Positions 50,087 through 60,388 are shown, counted from the stretch's first letter. The stretch: DNA of 64,000 nucleotides from Methanolobus sp. (GCA_030154025.1 JASKKT010000001.1:28173-92172); one strand, 5' to 3'. The notes: a model not told the origin generated them from the letters alone. Program-made: numbers and translations.

Positions 50087-51130
50087 TCAGGCTTCAGGTT
50101 CAAGGCCTTTGAAGAACAAGTTCCAGAACGGGTCTGTCTCAGGTTCGGTCAGCTTTGAAGTCCTGCCGTTTCTGCGAAACACTGAATGCTCTATACTGCT
50201 GTCAAAAACCCCAAGCTCAAAACTCTTAATGCCGAGTTCATCCCATGCTCTGCGAATTGTCGGAACGCTTTGAGGCTCAACAGCAGCAAGTAAGGTTCCC
50301 TCACTGATAGCATACCAGGGATCAAAATCCAGTGCTTTTGCAAATTCCATTATGTCGGCTGGCACATCAACAGAGTCAAGATCTACGTTAACGGCTATCC
50401 CGGCGGCCTCTGCCATTTCATATACGCCTCCAAGAACACCACCTTCTGTTGCATCATGCATTGCATGCACTCCTCCTGCACCAAAAGCGCTAAGTGCATC
50501 TTCTACAACCGTTATTTCGGTCACACGTTTAAGACAGCTTTGAAGGGCCTCTTCTGTTATGTTCCCGCTTATACGGTCCTTATAAAGAACAGACAGCAAA
50601 GCTGTGGCTTCTATTGCAGGTCCTTTTGTCATCAGCAGTACATCGCTGTCACGGGCCCCGCCGGGAGAGATCCAGGAGTCCTTATCGGCAATACCCCATA
50701 CGGTAATGCCTCCTACTGTGGGAATATTGACAGCATCGTACCAGCCTGTATGTCCTCCTGCAATGCATATTCCAAGTTCTGCTGCTGCAGAGGAAATTGA
50801 TCTGATTATAGTCCGGGCATCCTTGTCTGGACAGGTGGGCGGAAGAAGCAGCGTATATGTCATGAACTGGGGATCTATACCTGTTACAGCAACATCGCTG
50901 GCGCCAATATGCACTGTAAACCAGCCCATCAGGTCAAGTGGAAGTCCCGGAGCAGGGAATATCGGATCTTCGGCAATAGCCATGACACTTCCGTCTTTCA
51001 ATCCAAGCACAGCAGCGTCAAGACCCGGGCCGGGAGGAACGAGGAGCTGAGCGTTTGGTGCTCCGAAATTCATCCCAAGTAAGGACTTCAGCCGGTCAGG
51101 TGAAGGTTTACCTGTACGGGTTCTACTCAT
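50087..51130 (-). CDS. AIR synthase-related (PurM-like) protein
   Basis: 347 aa; GGHTGWYDAVNIPTVGGITVWG, MHDATEGGVLGGVYEMAEAAG; overlaps the DUF77 gene. Confidence 0.85.
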   Translation of the reverse strand: MSRTRTGKPSPDRLKSLLGMNFGAPNAQLLVPPGPGLDAAVLGLKDGSVMAIAEDPIFPAPGLPLDLMGWFTVHIGASDVAVTGIDPQFMTYTLLLPPTCPDKDARTIIRSISSAAAELGICIAGGHTGWYDAVNIPTVGGITVWGIADKDSWISPGGARDSDVLLMTKGPAIEATALLSVLYKDRISGNITEEALQSCLKRVTEITVVEDALSAFGAGGVHAMHDATEGGVLGGVYEMAEAAGIAVNVDLDSVDVPADIMEFAKALDFDPWYAISEGTLLAAVEPQSVPTIRRAWDELGIKSFELGVFDSSIEHSVFRRNGRTSKLTEPETDPFWNLFFKGLEPEA

Positions 51131-51431
51131 GCGTTATTCTCCTTTTAAGCACGTGTTCCACATCCCTGACCTTACCTTTTAACCTTCCGGATGCACCGGC
51201 CCTGTCATCAATAGAGATATGCGTGAGAACGCGCGATGCGTGTGTTCTCATGTGATTGTGGCAATCCATGATCACTCTCATGACCTTATCCGGGTCGCCT
51301 TCTATGGTCGTCTGCATTGCCCCCATGATGTAATCGACATCTGCAGCCTCAATTATCGGTACCAGTTCAGCTATCAGTTCTTTGAGCTCTTCCTTCTCTC
51401 CAATGGGTACTACTGAAAAACTCGCCAGCAT
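51123..51431 (-). CDS. Thiamine-binding protein (MTH1187/YkoF, DUF77-like)
   Basis: 102 aa; MLASFSVVPIGEKEELKELIAELVPIIEAADVDYIMGAMQTTIEGD. Confidence 0.85.
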   Translation of the reverse strand: MLASFSVVPIGEKEELKELIAELVPIIEAADVDYIMGAMQTTIEGDPDKVMRVIMDCHNHMRTHASRVLTHISIDDRAGASGRLKGKVRDVEHVLKRRITHE

Positions 51432-51446
51432 TAAATCCTCTCCTTC

Positions 51447-52055
51447 TCAATAATATGTGAAAAGTCTCTGAAAATCACTTACTGCTTTTTCTACATCCGG
51501 CTCTGCAACCGTGGCACTTACTGCGCAGATCATATCAGCACCAGCCTTAATAACTTCACCTGCATTTCCGAGAGTTATACCTCCTATAGCTATTACAGGT
51601 AGCCTGCATGCACTCCGCACCTGCCGGATGAGCTGAATACCTGAAGGAGGCCCGGCATCCTTCTTTGTAGAAGTGCGATATACAGGGCCGACACCCAGAT
51701 AATCCGCACCTTCCTTCTCAGCCTGGACAGCTTCTTCAAGATCACGTACAGTAACACCTATTATTTTGCCCGGACCTAACAGCTGCCTGACAACTCTGAC
51801 CGGCAGATCATCCCGTCCAACATGCACCCCGTCGGCGTCTACTGCAAGAGCGATATCAACACGGTCATTTACGATGAACTTTGCATCTCCGCACAGGCCT
51901 TTAAGTTCCATGGCCTCTTCATACAAAGATGCGGTAGTTCCTTCTTTTCTTCTGTACTGAATAATCCTTGCACCCGCTTTTGATGCAGCCCGGACATCGC
52001 TTCTATTGCCGGCAAGACTAAGTTTTGCATCAGTAATAAAATAGAACCCTTTCAT
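51447..52055 (-). CDS. thiE: Thiamine-phosphate synthase
   Basis: 202 aa; RIIQYRRKEGTT, FIVNDRVDIALAVDADGVHVGRDDLP, GADYLGVGPVYRTSTKKDA. Confidence 0.95.
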   Translation of the reverse strand: MKGFYFITDAKLSLAGNRSDVRAASKAGARIIQYRRKEGTTASLYEEAMELKGLCGDAKFIVNDRVDIALAVDADGVHVGRDDLPVRVVRQLLGPGKIIGVTVRDLEEAVQAEKEGADYLGVGPVYRTSTKKDAGPPSGIQLIRQVRSACRLPVIAIGGITLGNAGEVIKAGADMICAVSATVAEPDVEKAVSDFQRLFTYY

Positions 52056-52317
52056 TGATTTCTTCCTTATTACGTCTGCCAGAGACGTATTTTGAAAACC
52101 TGTTTTCTGTTCCCAATGTGATACTATTATTTAAAAGTCCTGCACCTTGTGTAAATGATGATAACATTAATTCCTCTGAGGTCATCCCCATTTACTGCAT
52201 ATGTCCTGTCGTCTGCAAGACAGCTTCAATCTTTTTTAGGATACTCCTGAAAATATCCCTTAAACATCCCCAAGGCTTAAAAGTTAAACATGCATTAAGG
52301 TGGTCGGTGAAAATTAT

Positions 52318-53346
52318 ATGGCCAAGAAAGCAGCGGTAATTAACGGGGACGGCGTAGGCCCCGAACTGGTCGATGCAATGCTGAAAGTAGCGGAGGCTGC
52401 AAATACAGGTGTCGAGTTCATCAGATGTGATGCTGGTGCCACATGGTGGGAAAAGCACGGAGGCAACTCACTGATCCCCGATGAGACCTGGGATGCTCTC
52501 AATAACTCTGATGCATGTTACAAGGGTCCGACAACAACCCCCGGAGTGGTGGGTGCACCAAGGAGTGTAGCCGTCTCCATCAGGCAGAAGTACAACCTGT
52601 ATGCAAACGTCAGGCCCATCAAGACTTTCCCCAACACCCCAAGACCACTTGGTGATGTTGATTTCGTGTGCGTCAGGGAAGGCACCGAGGGTCTCTACAT
52701 CGGCGAGGAGGTCAAGCTCACGGACGATGTCTCCATAGCAATCAGGAAGATAACCCGCACATCCAGCTCAAAGGTCGCAAGATATGCATTCCAGGAGGCA
52801 AAGAGGAGGGATTTCGATACTGTCGTGGCCATCCACAAGAGTAACATCCTCCGGCGCACATGCGGACTTTTCTTCGAGGAAGTTGAGAAGGCAGGCAAGG
52901 AGTATGAGGGCATCGATCTCTGGGAATACCACATTGACAACATCGCCCAGCAGCTCATCAAGAACCCGCAGCTGTTCAACAACAAGGTCCTGCTCTCCAC
53001 AAACCTGTTCATGGATGTTATCAGCGAGGAATGCTCGGCACTGGTAGGCAGCATCGGTCTCATTTACTCTGCAAACATAGGCGACAACTACGCTATGTTC
53101 GAGCCTGCCCATGGTTCAGTACCAAAGTACGCAGGTCAGGATAAGGTTAACCCGGTTGCCACTGTGCTTGCAGGTGCATGGATGCTTGATTACCTGGGAG
53201 AGAAAGAGCAGTCAAAGGCTATCTTCAATGCCACCGAGAAGGTCATCTCCGAGGGCAAGTATGTCACCTACGACCTGGGCGGCAATGCAAAGATGAGCCA
53301 GATGACCGATGCTATCGTAAAGTATGTTGAAGCAGAGATGAAGTGA
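52318..53346 (+). CDS. Isocitrate/isopropylmalate dehydrogenase family protein
   Basis: MAKKAAVINGDGVGPELVDAM; FVCVREGTEGLYIGEE; EPAHGSVPKYAGQDKVNP; start trimmed from 52300. Confidence 0.9.
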   Translation: MAKKAAVINGDGVGPELVDAMLKVAEAANTGVEFIRCDAGATWWEKHGGNSLIPDETWDALNNSDACYKGPTTTPGVVGAPRSVAVSIRQKYNLYANVRPIKTFPNTPRPLGDVDFVCVREGTEGLYIGEEVKLTDDVSIAIRKITRTSSSKVARYAFQEAKRRDFDTVVAIHKSNILRRTCGLFFEEVEKAGKEYEGIDLWEYHIDNIAQQLIKNPQLFNNKVLLSTNLFMDVISEECSALVGSIGLIYSANIGDNYAMFEPAHGSVPKYAGQDKVNPVATVLAGAWMLDYLGEKEQSKAIFNATEKVISEGKYVTYDLGGNAKMSQMTDAIVKYVEAEMK

Positions 53347-53479
53347 TCTCCTGCTTTTTATTTTTTACAGATATCATCTTAAACTGAAAAAGAGCATTAT
53401 GACGAGGCATGTGCCTCGCCTTTTTACAGGATGGGTCCGCCGGGCGGATGGCCGTCTTTAGACATTCTGCTTATTCTCT

Positions 53480-54823
53480 TCAGTCCACTCCGTGAAGATG
53501 TGGGTCCCTACTGAACTTGCCTGTCGGTGCTTCCTGCGGATTATCATCTTCATCCTGCCGGTGCATGTCCTTGCTTACCATGGGGTTGAACATGAAGTAT
53601 TTCTTGACATAGGCAAGTATCTCCTCGTCAGAGATGCAGGAAACCCTCTTGTCCTCGTTGTAGAGCTTCTGGATGTCCGCCTGGATATCCCTGAGGCGCT
53701 TATCGTTCTTGTCCACTTCTATCTGCACGTTCATCAGTTCGTTGAGTGCTTCCTGGACCTTGTACCTGAGCACCTCTATACCGGATGAATCACCGACAAG
53801 GAAGGTCCTCTTACCTCCGACTATCTCGGGCGGATAGGGCTCGTATGTGAAGGGGTTCTTGATGACACCTGCAGTGTGGATGCCTGACTCGTGAGCGAAC
53901 ACGTTGTTCCCCACAACGGACTTATTCCTCGGGATACGGATGCCTATCTCCTTCTCCATGAACCTGCCAAACTCCACAAGGCATTCCAAGTTGTACTTAT
54001 CGAAGCCTTCGATACGCCTCATCAAAAAGAGCAGGATCTTCTCCATCTCGGCATTACCCGCCCTCTCGCCTATGCCAAGGAAAGTGACATTGGACCAGTT
54101 TGCCCCATGCCAGTATCCTGCAAGTGAGTTAGGGACTGCAAGCCCGAAATCATCGTGGCAGTGTGTCTCGATGTTCTTCACGCTCAGCTCGTTCCTGAGA
54201 TGCTTGATAATAGCCGGGAAGCCGTAGGGCTCGTCAACTCCTTCGAATGGCACCCCGAACCCGATGGTATCACAAATGCGGATGGTACAGTCGGGGTCGA
54301 TGTCCATGATCTGCCTGACAAGGGGGAACACGAAATTGTAGTTGTCGGCACGTGTCATGTCCTCGATGTGCGCCCTTGTCCGCAGGCCGTGGTCAACGGC
54401 GTACTGGAGTGCGTCAAGGTATTTCTTTTCCGCAGCCTCGCGGCTTTTAAGTCCCATCTTGTCAAAGATGTGAGGGTCGGATACTGACATCAGGATGCCT
54501 GTTTCCTCTATGCCGTCGACATTAAGGACCATATCGATATCTGCAGGGTTTGCACGCGCCCATCCTGTGATCTCCGGGAACTCGTATCCCAGGTCCTGCA
54601 TGAGCTTTATGGCTTTCCTGTCTCTCTCGTTGTACACGAATGTTTCCAGCTTCTCAATACCGATCCTGTGCAGATATTCATATATCTTCACTTTGTGGTG
54701 GCTTCTTACGACTATACCCGGCATCTGGGCACCATCACGTATCGTACTGTCGCTGATAGAGACTTCCTGCCCAAGTGGCAGTTTTATCTTCGGAAGGTCA
54801 TCATAGTCCCTGTATATCTTCAT
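53480..54823 (-). CDS. Homocitrate/isopropylmalate synthase family protein (possible Re-citrate synthase)
   Basis: MKIYRDYDDLPKIKLPLGQEVSISDSTIRDGAQMPG; THCHDDFGLAVPNSLAG; start trimmed to 54823. Confidence 0.85.
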   Translation of the reverse strand: MKIYRDYDDLPKIKLPLGQEVSISDSTIRDGAQMPGIVVRSHHKVKIYEYLHRIGIEKLETFVYNERDRKAIKLMQDLGYEFPEITGWARANPADIDMVLNVDGIEETGILMSVSDPHIFDKMGLKSREAAEKKYLDALQYAVDHGLRTRAHIEDMTRADNYNFVFPLVRQIMDIDPDCTIRICDTIGFGVPFEGVDEPYGFPAIIKHLRNELSVKNIETHCHDDFGLAVPNSLAGYWHGANWSNVTFLGIGERAGNAEMEKILLFLMRRIEGFDKYNLECLVEFGRFMEKEIGIRIPRNKSVVGNNVFAHESGIHTAGVIKNPFTYEPYPPEIVGGKRTFLVGDSSGIEVLRYKVQEALNELMNVQIEVDKNDKRLRDIQADIQKLYNEDKRVSCISDEEILAYVKKYFMFNPMVSKDMHRQDEDDNPQEAPTGKFSRDPHLHGVD

Positions 54824-55078
54824 TATGTTCCTCCTCCTTGGGGAAAGTTCCCCAGTTCCCGGAATAAGTGACTCTCTCAAGGGGTGGCAGGATTGTTTAA
54901 AGCCTGGGTAATGACCATCTGACTCCGGGCAAATATTTATTACTCACTAACCAGTCTTGTGGTATACACATCTTTATGCTTAAAATGCTTTTCTTTTTTG
55001 CGGCTTCCTCGCGGTTTACAATCTTCCCTCGTGAACTAACCTTATATCTTTATAATTTAAAGTGCTAACAGGATACTT

Positions 55079-55582
55079 ATGTGGAGTCTATTGCTCAAAA
55101 AGTTCGAAAAACACCCTGCGCAACAGAAGGTCCTGAGGCTTATGTTCGAACGCGGCTTCCAGGTCAATGATGAAGGCAAGGTTACGTCAGGCAATATAGA
55201 GATAGCACACACCCAGCTCGCAAAGGAGGCGGGTGTTGACAGGCGCGTAGTCGATTCAACGACCGAGGTCATACTTGCCGACGACCTGCTGAGGAATATA
55301 TTCCAGAACGTGAAGTCCATTCCCCTACTGCGAGAGGTTGCTCCTTTCCTCGGCCTGGGAGTCATCATAATCATCCCGGATGATGCGGCCAATGCCGGGA
55401 TAATCTCTGACGTATCCACAGTGATCGCACGTCATAATATCAGCATACGGCAGGCTGTCTCGGACGATCCCTTCTTCACAACGGAGCCCCGCCTGACGAT
55501 AATCACAGACTCAAAGGTCCCCGGAAGTATCGTTGAAGAGCTCCTCTCCCTGAGTTCAGTGAAAGGTGTGAGCATTTCCTGA
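55079..55582 (+). CDS. ACT-domain regulator-like protein
   Basis: 167 aa; HTH-like N-terminus plus C-terminal ACT-like VIARHNISIRQAVSDDPFFTTEPRLTIITDSKVPGSIVEELLSL. Confidence 0.75.
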   Translation: MWSLLLKKFEKHPAQQKVLRLMFERGFQVNDEGKVTSGNIEIAHTQLAKEAGVDRRVVDSTTEVILADDLLRNIFQNVKSIPLLREVAPFLGLGVIIIIPDDAANAGIISDVSTVIARHNISIRQAVSDDPFFTTEPRLTIITDSKVPGSIVEELLSLSSVKGVSIS

Positions 55583-55590
55583 AATTTCTG

Positions 55591-56808
55591 TCAGAGCACG
55601 GTCTTTGCAAAAGCCCTGAATACTCCGAAAAGATGCCTGGAGTTGCCCGGGCTCAGCATTTTCTTTATAAGTGTGGACGGGTGGTCCATGTCACCATAGG
55701 TAGTAATGGTCTTAAGCATCGAAGGCTTGTTCATGGATGCCAGAAGATCATTCAATTCCGCATCATCCAGGCCGCCGATGAAATCATGTATCCCCATGCC
55801 GATGGCAAGTTCCCTGCCAAGTTTTGCCCGCCACCTTCTGTCATATTCCTCAAGCCGCCTTGCTGAGATGTCACTCTCAAGTGCTGCTGCCGCTGCAACT
55901 TCGCCGGCTATCTTTGCACAGGCAGCACCAGTGTATATTCCGCCCCCCGATGTCGGCTTGACCTGCCCGGCCGCATCCCCTGCAATAAGCACTCCATGTG
56001 CATAGGTCTGGCCCAGAGGTCCTATGGGAATGCCTCCTACCACCAGGTCAAGTTTTCCTCCTCCATAACGGGATGCCACATGGTTGTTATCCCTCAACAG
56101 TCTTTCAAGGTACTCCAGGACACATCCAGGTTCCCTGTCAGCATCCCTGCTATCGACAGCCAGCCCGATGCGGGCTATCTTATCGTTTACGGGGACTGCC
56201 CAGGCAAAGAATCCCGGCGCCTGGGAGCCCACGAACAGCTCCACGAAGTCCGGGTCGGTTGAATCATAAGGAACTTCTATCTGCACTCCGGGAAGGATCT
56301 TCTTTACCCGCCCCAGTCCTGCCATCCTTGCAATACTGCTGCGCACGCCATCGGCGCCGATGATGACTTTGGCTTTGATCGTTATGGGCGTTCCGTCCTT
56401 TATGACTGACAGGAGACTGTGGTCCCCCTCATTATTGAAGCCAACTGCCCGCGCTCTCAGCCAGAGGTCTGCTCCGGCTGCAAGCGCCATGGAAGCGAGA
56501 GTGCGATCGAACATCTTCCTTGATACCACATAGGCTTTTGTCTCTCCGCCATCTATGGGGAGGCAGTTGCCGTCCATGGAATGCACGAACGCGCCGCGTG
56601 CCCTGTTAAGCACGAAGTTGTCCGAGGGTTCAACATCACATTCCTGCAGTGCTCTCCTGCTGAGCAGGCCCGTACAGCCCACAGGTGAGCCTATGAATGC
56701 ATGTTCCTCTATCAGCAGGACACGTGCTCCGTGCTGAGCCGCATAACGGGCTGCCGTGGAACCCACCGGCCCGGCACCCACGACCACCACGTCATATTCA
56801 GTCCTCAT
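55591..56808 (-). CDS. Geranylgeranyl reductase family FAD-dependent protein
   Basis: 405 aa; VVVVGAGPVGSTAARYAAQHGARVLLIEE, GVLIAGDAAGQVKPTSGGGIYTG. Confidence 0.92.
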   Translation of the reverse strand: MRTEYDVVVVGAGPVGSTAARYAAQHGARVLLIEEHAFIGSPVGCTGLLSRRALQECDVEPSDNFVLNRARGAFVHSMDGNCLPIDGGETKAYVVSRKMFDRTLASMALAAGADLWLRARAVGFNNEGDHSLLSVIKDGTPITIKAKVIIGADGVRSSIARMAGLGRVKKILPGVQIEVPYDSTDPDFVELFVGSQAPGFFAWAVPVNDKIARIGLAVDSRDADREPGCVLEYLERLLRDNNHVASRYGGGKLDLVVGGIPIGPLGQTYAHGVLIAGDAAGQVKPTSGGGIYTGAACAKIAGEVAAAAALESDISARRLEEYDRRWRAKLGRELAIGMGIHDFIGGLDDAELNDLLASMNKPSMLKTITTYGDMDHPSTLIKKMLSPGNSRHLFGVFRAFAKTVL

Positions 56809-57499
56809 AGTCCCTCTCTCCTATAAGCTTCAGCAGGTCACTAAAGCTGTAGAGTATATGGTCCGGCATCTCTTGGATATTTATCCTGTCCCTGTCCGGG
56901 TTCCTGTCGCCGTAGAGTGCATAGGCTGCTGCCATCCCAAGCTGCTTGGAAGGTGCGATGTCCCTTCTCAGGCTATCGCCAACGAACATGGTCTCATGGG
57001 GTTCCAGTCCCATGGAATCCAGTGCATGCACGAAGGTCCTGTGGGAAGGCTTCTTCCAGCCTGTTATATCGTAGGTGAAAAGGGAATCGAACACTGAATA
57101 AAGGCCCACTTTCTCAAGCCTCACCCTGGCATTCTTCATCTCGGCGTCTGTGAGAAGGCCAAGCAGGATCTTCCTTGACCGAAGTTCCATAAGAGTGCTT
57201 TCCACATCAGGATACAGTTCAATTGACCTGGTCTTCTCGTGTTCGTATATCCTGCAGCACTCCAGGAACCCTTCTTCTGAAAAACAGCCGTTGTCACTCA
57301 GGTAGTCACTGATATTCCCAATATCCTCGAATCCGCGTCCCTCCCTGCGGAAATAATCGAGGAGCTCATTAGCATCACCCCTGCCAAGGTGTCTGATAAT
57401 GGCCTCGCAGGCAATGGTCTTGACCCTGACAAAATCGAAAAGTGTATTATCCATATCGAAGATTATTCCTTTTATCCTGGTTCTGTCCATCAGTGCCAA
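56798..57499 (-). CDS. HAD-superfamily hydrolase
   Basis: 233 aa; GIIFDMDNTLFDF, GLLTDAEM, WKKPSHRTF, MFVGDSLRRDI. Confidence 0.92.
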   Translation of the reverse strand: MALMDRTRIKGIIFDMDNTLFDFVRVKTIACEAIIRHLGRGDANELLDYFRREGRGFEDIGNISDYLSDNGCFSEEGFLECCRIYEHEKTRSIELYPDVESTLMELRSRKILLGLLTDAEMKNARVRLEKVGLYSVFDSLFTYDITGWKKPSHRTFVHALDSMGLEPHETMFVGDSLRRDIAPSKQLGMAAAYALYGDRNPDRDRINIQEMPDHILYSFSDLLKLIGERDYED

Positions 57500-57657
57500 C
57501 TCTTTTCACTTTTTGCGTTTTTCGGGCTATGCGCTGGTCGGGATGTGTCTGTTAATGTGCTGGGTGCAATAATGTGTTTTGTGGACTGCAAGTTATTTAT
57601 ACTTCTTTATTCATGCATTTTTATATAAATGTGGAATTATGCTTGTGGAGGATTGTA

Positions 57658-57831
57658 ATGGTCAAAGGCAGAGATGTCAATAAACCGGAGTGCACGGCTT
57701 CCGAATGTCAGGTTTCGGTCGGCGGCTGTGAAAGTGATTACAGGAATGAGAGTGAAGGCTTCCATTCGGTATGCAGGCAGGCGTTTATTCGTGTTCCTTC
57801 CGATAAACGTTCCAACATGCGCTCGCTCTGA
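57658..57831 (+). CDS. Small Cys-containing protein
   Basis: 57 aa MVKGRDVNKPECTASECQVSVGGCESDYRNESEGFHSVCRQAF...; upstream TATA-like ttatataaat and SD-like GGAGG. Confidence 0.55.
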   Translation: MVKGRDVNKPECTASECQVSVGGCESDYRNESEGFHSVCRQAFIRVPSDKRSNMRSL

Positions 57832-58024
57832 TGTGACCTGTTATAGGGATGAAAGTTTCCGGGGAAAATACAAACTGCGTTTGCCAATCTCTTATCAATG
57901 GTGCATTCCTATGAGGAATAAAAAGTACATGAAGGTTTGTTTTTATTTCATGAAGGTCGATTACTTTATGTACACGTCTTGACAACCTCAACCAACCGAT
58001 TTTTAAGTGATGTGTACCGACCAC

Positions 58025-58049
58025 TGAAGCACCTCTTTCAGGTGCTTCA
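58025..58049. terminator. Perfect 10-bp hairpin between convergent genes
   Basis: tgaagcacct-ctttc-aggtgcttca. Confidence 0.6.
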
Positions 58050-58080
58050 AAAAATGCTTTACGTGCCCTGGATATGTTAT

Positions 58081-58950
58081 CTATGAATTTCTCTTCGCGA
58101 TCAACTGTTTATTCAGGGTCTCGGACCTGTCCATGTAGTACTTAAAAAGGTCTTCTCCCCATTTCAATGCCCTTGGCGTGGAGCTGACGATAATGCGGTT
58201 CGTATATCTGCCGTTCCTGTCCGATAATGAGAAAGATAATACCCTGTCCGTAACTGTTATACTCACAGGTCTTACATCCTTGCGGTATATGAACACATGT
58301 GAACCACCATTACTGAGAAGGGCTCTGATCTCTTTCTCATATTCCTTCTTCAGGGATGCAGAGAGGGGATTTTGATCGTGTGAAGACGCGGTATCTGTCC
58401 TCATGTCATCCTGCAGGATATCATATATCTGTTCTGTCATTATGACATTCAGTTCTATGCCTCTCTCCAGATAGCTCGAAAATGGGAGGAAGTAGGAGGG
58501 ATGATATACTGAGATGAATGTGGATATCCTGTTGGACCCGTTTATCCTTCTGAGGATCTCTTCCTGCTGCTCGAATATGCTCGGAAGGTCCGGTTCCAGA
58601 ACTTCGCATTGTTCAAGATCCCCTATCCTGTAAAGCAACTCCCTGGGAATGGGGCCCAGATCATGATCGGACCAGTATTCCAGTTTCTCTTCATGGATAT
58701 TGAGACTCATGAGAAGGTTTTGCATGTTCTCCACGATAGCTTCTCCTGTGGGGGTGAGGGAATAGGTATCGTTCTCGTAAATAACAAGATTCCAGTCCAG
58801 TAGCTTCTTTATCTGCGGGATCATGGACTTCCATGGAAAAGCAAAATGCTCTCTGATCTCTTCTTTCGTCTTTGACCCGTCTTTCAGGAATAACAATAGG
58901 TCCTTTCTTTTCTCCGAAAGGAATATAGTGTCAAGTAAAGAACACCTCAT
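58081..58950 (-). CDS. Winged-helix regulator with DUF1724/FilR1-type C-terminal domain
   Basis: 289 aa; FLSEKRKDLLLFLKDGSKTKEEIREHFAFPWKSMIPQIKKLLDWNLV. Confidence 0.85.
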   Translation of the reverse strand: MRCSLLDTIFLSEKRKDLLLFLKDGSKTKEEIREHFAFPWKSMIPQIKKLLDWNLVIYENDTYSLTPTGEAIVENMQNLLMSLNIHEEKLEYWSDHDLGPIPRELLYRIGDLEQCEVLEPDLPSIFEQQEEILRRINGSNRISTFISVYHPSYFLPFSSYLERGIELNVIMTEQIYDILQDDMRTDTASSHDQNPLSASLKKEYEKEIRALLSNGGSHVFIYRKDVRPVSITVTDRVLSFSLSDRNGRYTNRIIVSSTPRALKWGEDLFKYYMDRSETLNKQLIAKRNS

Positions 58951-59123
58951 TATAACCCCCCTTACCTATTTTGCTCTGTATAGATATAAACTATTCCAAA
59001 AGCAGCCTTAAAAAACATTATCCTGCAGCCTTTTAATTACGGAAGAGAGTTCAGTAGCAGGTACGAGCTTGATCGTAGGAAGCAATGAAATGCATTCTGA
59101 GAAAGCCCATGTTCCGGAAAACA

Positions 59124-59199
59124 GGCGGACCTGCCGGGACTCGAACCCGGGTTCTAAGCTCCGGAGGCTTAAGTGATATCCGCTACACCACAGGTCCGC
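59124..59199 (-). tRNA. tRNA-Arg (anticodon CCG)
   Basis: Reverse strand GCGGACCTGTGGTGTAGCGGATATCACTTAAGCCTCCGGAGCTTAGAACCCGGGTTCGAGTCCCGGCAGGTCCGCC folds as cloverleaf. Confidence 0.95.
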
Positions 59200-59364
59200 A
59201 TTGAAATGTGCTGAGCGTGTCATGAATGCATTTCATTGATAATAAATCTGATGTAGGTGTATGTGTTTTGGAGGTATGCTTAAGTATCAGGGAATGTAAT
59301 TTGCGGTCATAATTGTGAAGAAACATCAGCTTCAGGTAATTATTGTATTCAAGAGTGATAACAG

Positions 59365-59559
59365 ATGAAGATAAAACTCCCTTCAGGAACAACAGAGGAA
59401 ATAAGCATTGAGTCCATCTCGGTGGAAGGCCTGCTCAGGCAATTGGGCATCAGCCAGAGCGAGGTACTCGTAGTAATGAACGGCGAGGTGATCCCGGAGG
59501 ACAGGATACTGGATAATGGGGCCCAGGTCCGTATTATCCATGTGGTTTTCGGAGGATGA
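59365..59559 (+). CDS. MoaD/ThiS-family sulfur carrier (SAMP-like)
   Basis: 64 aa beta-grasp protein ending in VVFGG. Confidence 0.9.
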   Translation: MKIKLPSGTTEEISIESISVEGLLRQLGISQSEVLVVMNGEVIPEDRILDNGAQVRIIHVVFGG

Positions 59560-59565
59560 GCTCAG

Positions 59566-60387
59566 TCATCCCTCCCCGGATTCCTCCCATGTGCCTGGAT
59601 CAGGTCCCGGACCCAGATATGCAGCACCTGGGGCTGATATCTCTGATATCCTTTCCCCGCCGGAATAGATGTTCATCTTCTTTCCCCTGACAAAGCCTAT
59701 GATCGTGAGACCCCGTGCTTTTGCAAGGTCCACGGCGAGGGTGGTGGTAGCACCTCTTGATACGATTACCGGTATATTGGCCACCAGGCATTTCCTGACC
59801 ATTTCAGATGATATGCGGCCTGAACAGATAATGTAGGTAAGGGAAAGGTCAATGTTTTGCTCAAGCGCATAGCCAATGGCGCGGTCCAGAGCATTGTGCC
59901 TGCCGATGTCCTCTATTACCTGTATCTTCCCGTCTGTGCCATAGAGGCCCACGACGTGGATACCGCCGGTCTTAACGTGAAGCTCCGAGTCAAGCGCCTC
60001 TTTCACAGCATTTCTGATCTCCTCTGCACTGAGGATAAGGCCGGACCTTATCTGCGGAAGTTTCCCTATATCAAGGAAGGACATGCTTCCGCCGCATCCG
60101 CTCAGGACTGTCTTGTGGGACATCAGTATCCTGAAAGGATCAGTGGTAAGGACATCGGCTGTGTTTTCTTCGATATTGATAGATTCTATCTCCTCGATAC
60201 TTTTGATGATGCGCTCAGTATAAAGGAAGCCTATCACGAATTCTCTCAGCATCACCGGGCTTGTCATCGCTGTAAGGGCGTGGCGCCCGTTGACTCTTAC
60301 CGCAAGAGGCATCTCCTCGATGACAGGATGTTTTTCCTCTGAGAATGATTCTCCGTCTCCCTTAATGCAGGGTATCTCCTTGAACAT
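59566..60387 (-). CDS. fdhD: Formate dehydrogenase accessory sulfurtransferase FdhD
   Basis: 273 aa; GCGGS, GGIHVVGLYGTDGKIQVIEDIGRHNALDRAIGYAL, CSGRISSEMVRKC. Confidence 0.92.
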   Translation of the reverse strand: MFKEIPCIKGDGESFSEEKHPVIEEMPLAVRVNGRHALTAMTSPVMLREFVIGFLYTERIIKSIEEIESINIEENTADVLTTDPFRILMSHKTVLSGCGGSMSFLDIGKLPQIRSGLILSAEEIRNAVKEALDSELHVKTGGIHVVGLYGTDGKIQVIEDIGRHNALDRAIGYALEQNIDLSLTYIICSGRISSEMVRKCLVANIPVIVSRGATTTLAVDLAKARGLTIIGFVRGKKMNIYSGGERISEISAPGAAYLGPGPDPGTWEESGEG

Positions 60388-60388
60388 A

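Noticed and set aside
52056-52317. TPP riboswitch upstream of thiE
   Set aside because: I did not find the conserved CUGAGA/ACCUGA core on either strand; only a short perfect hairpin is present.
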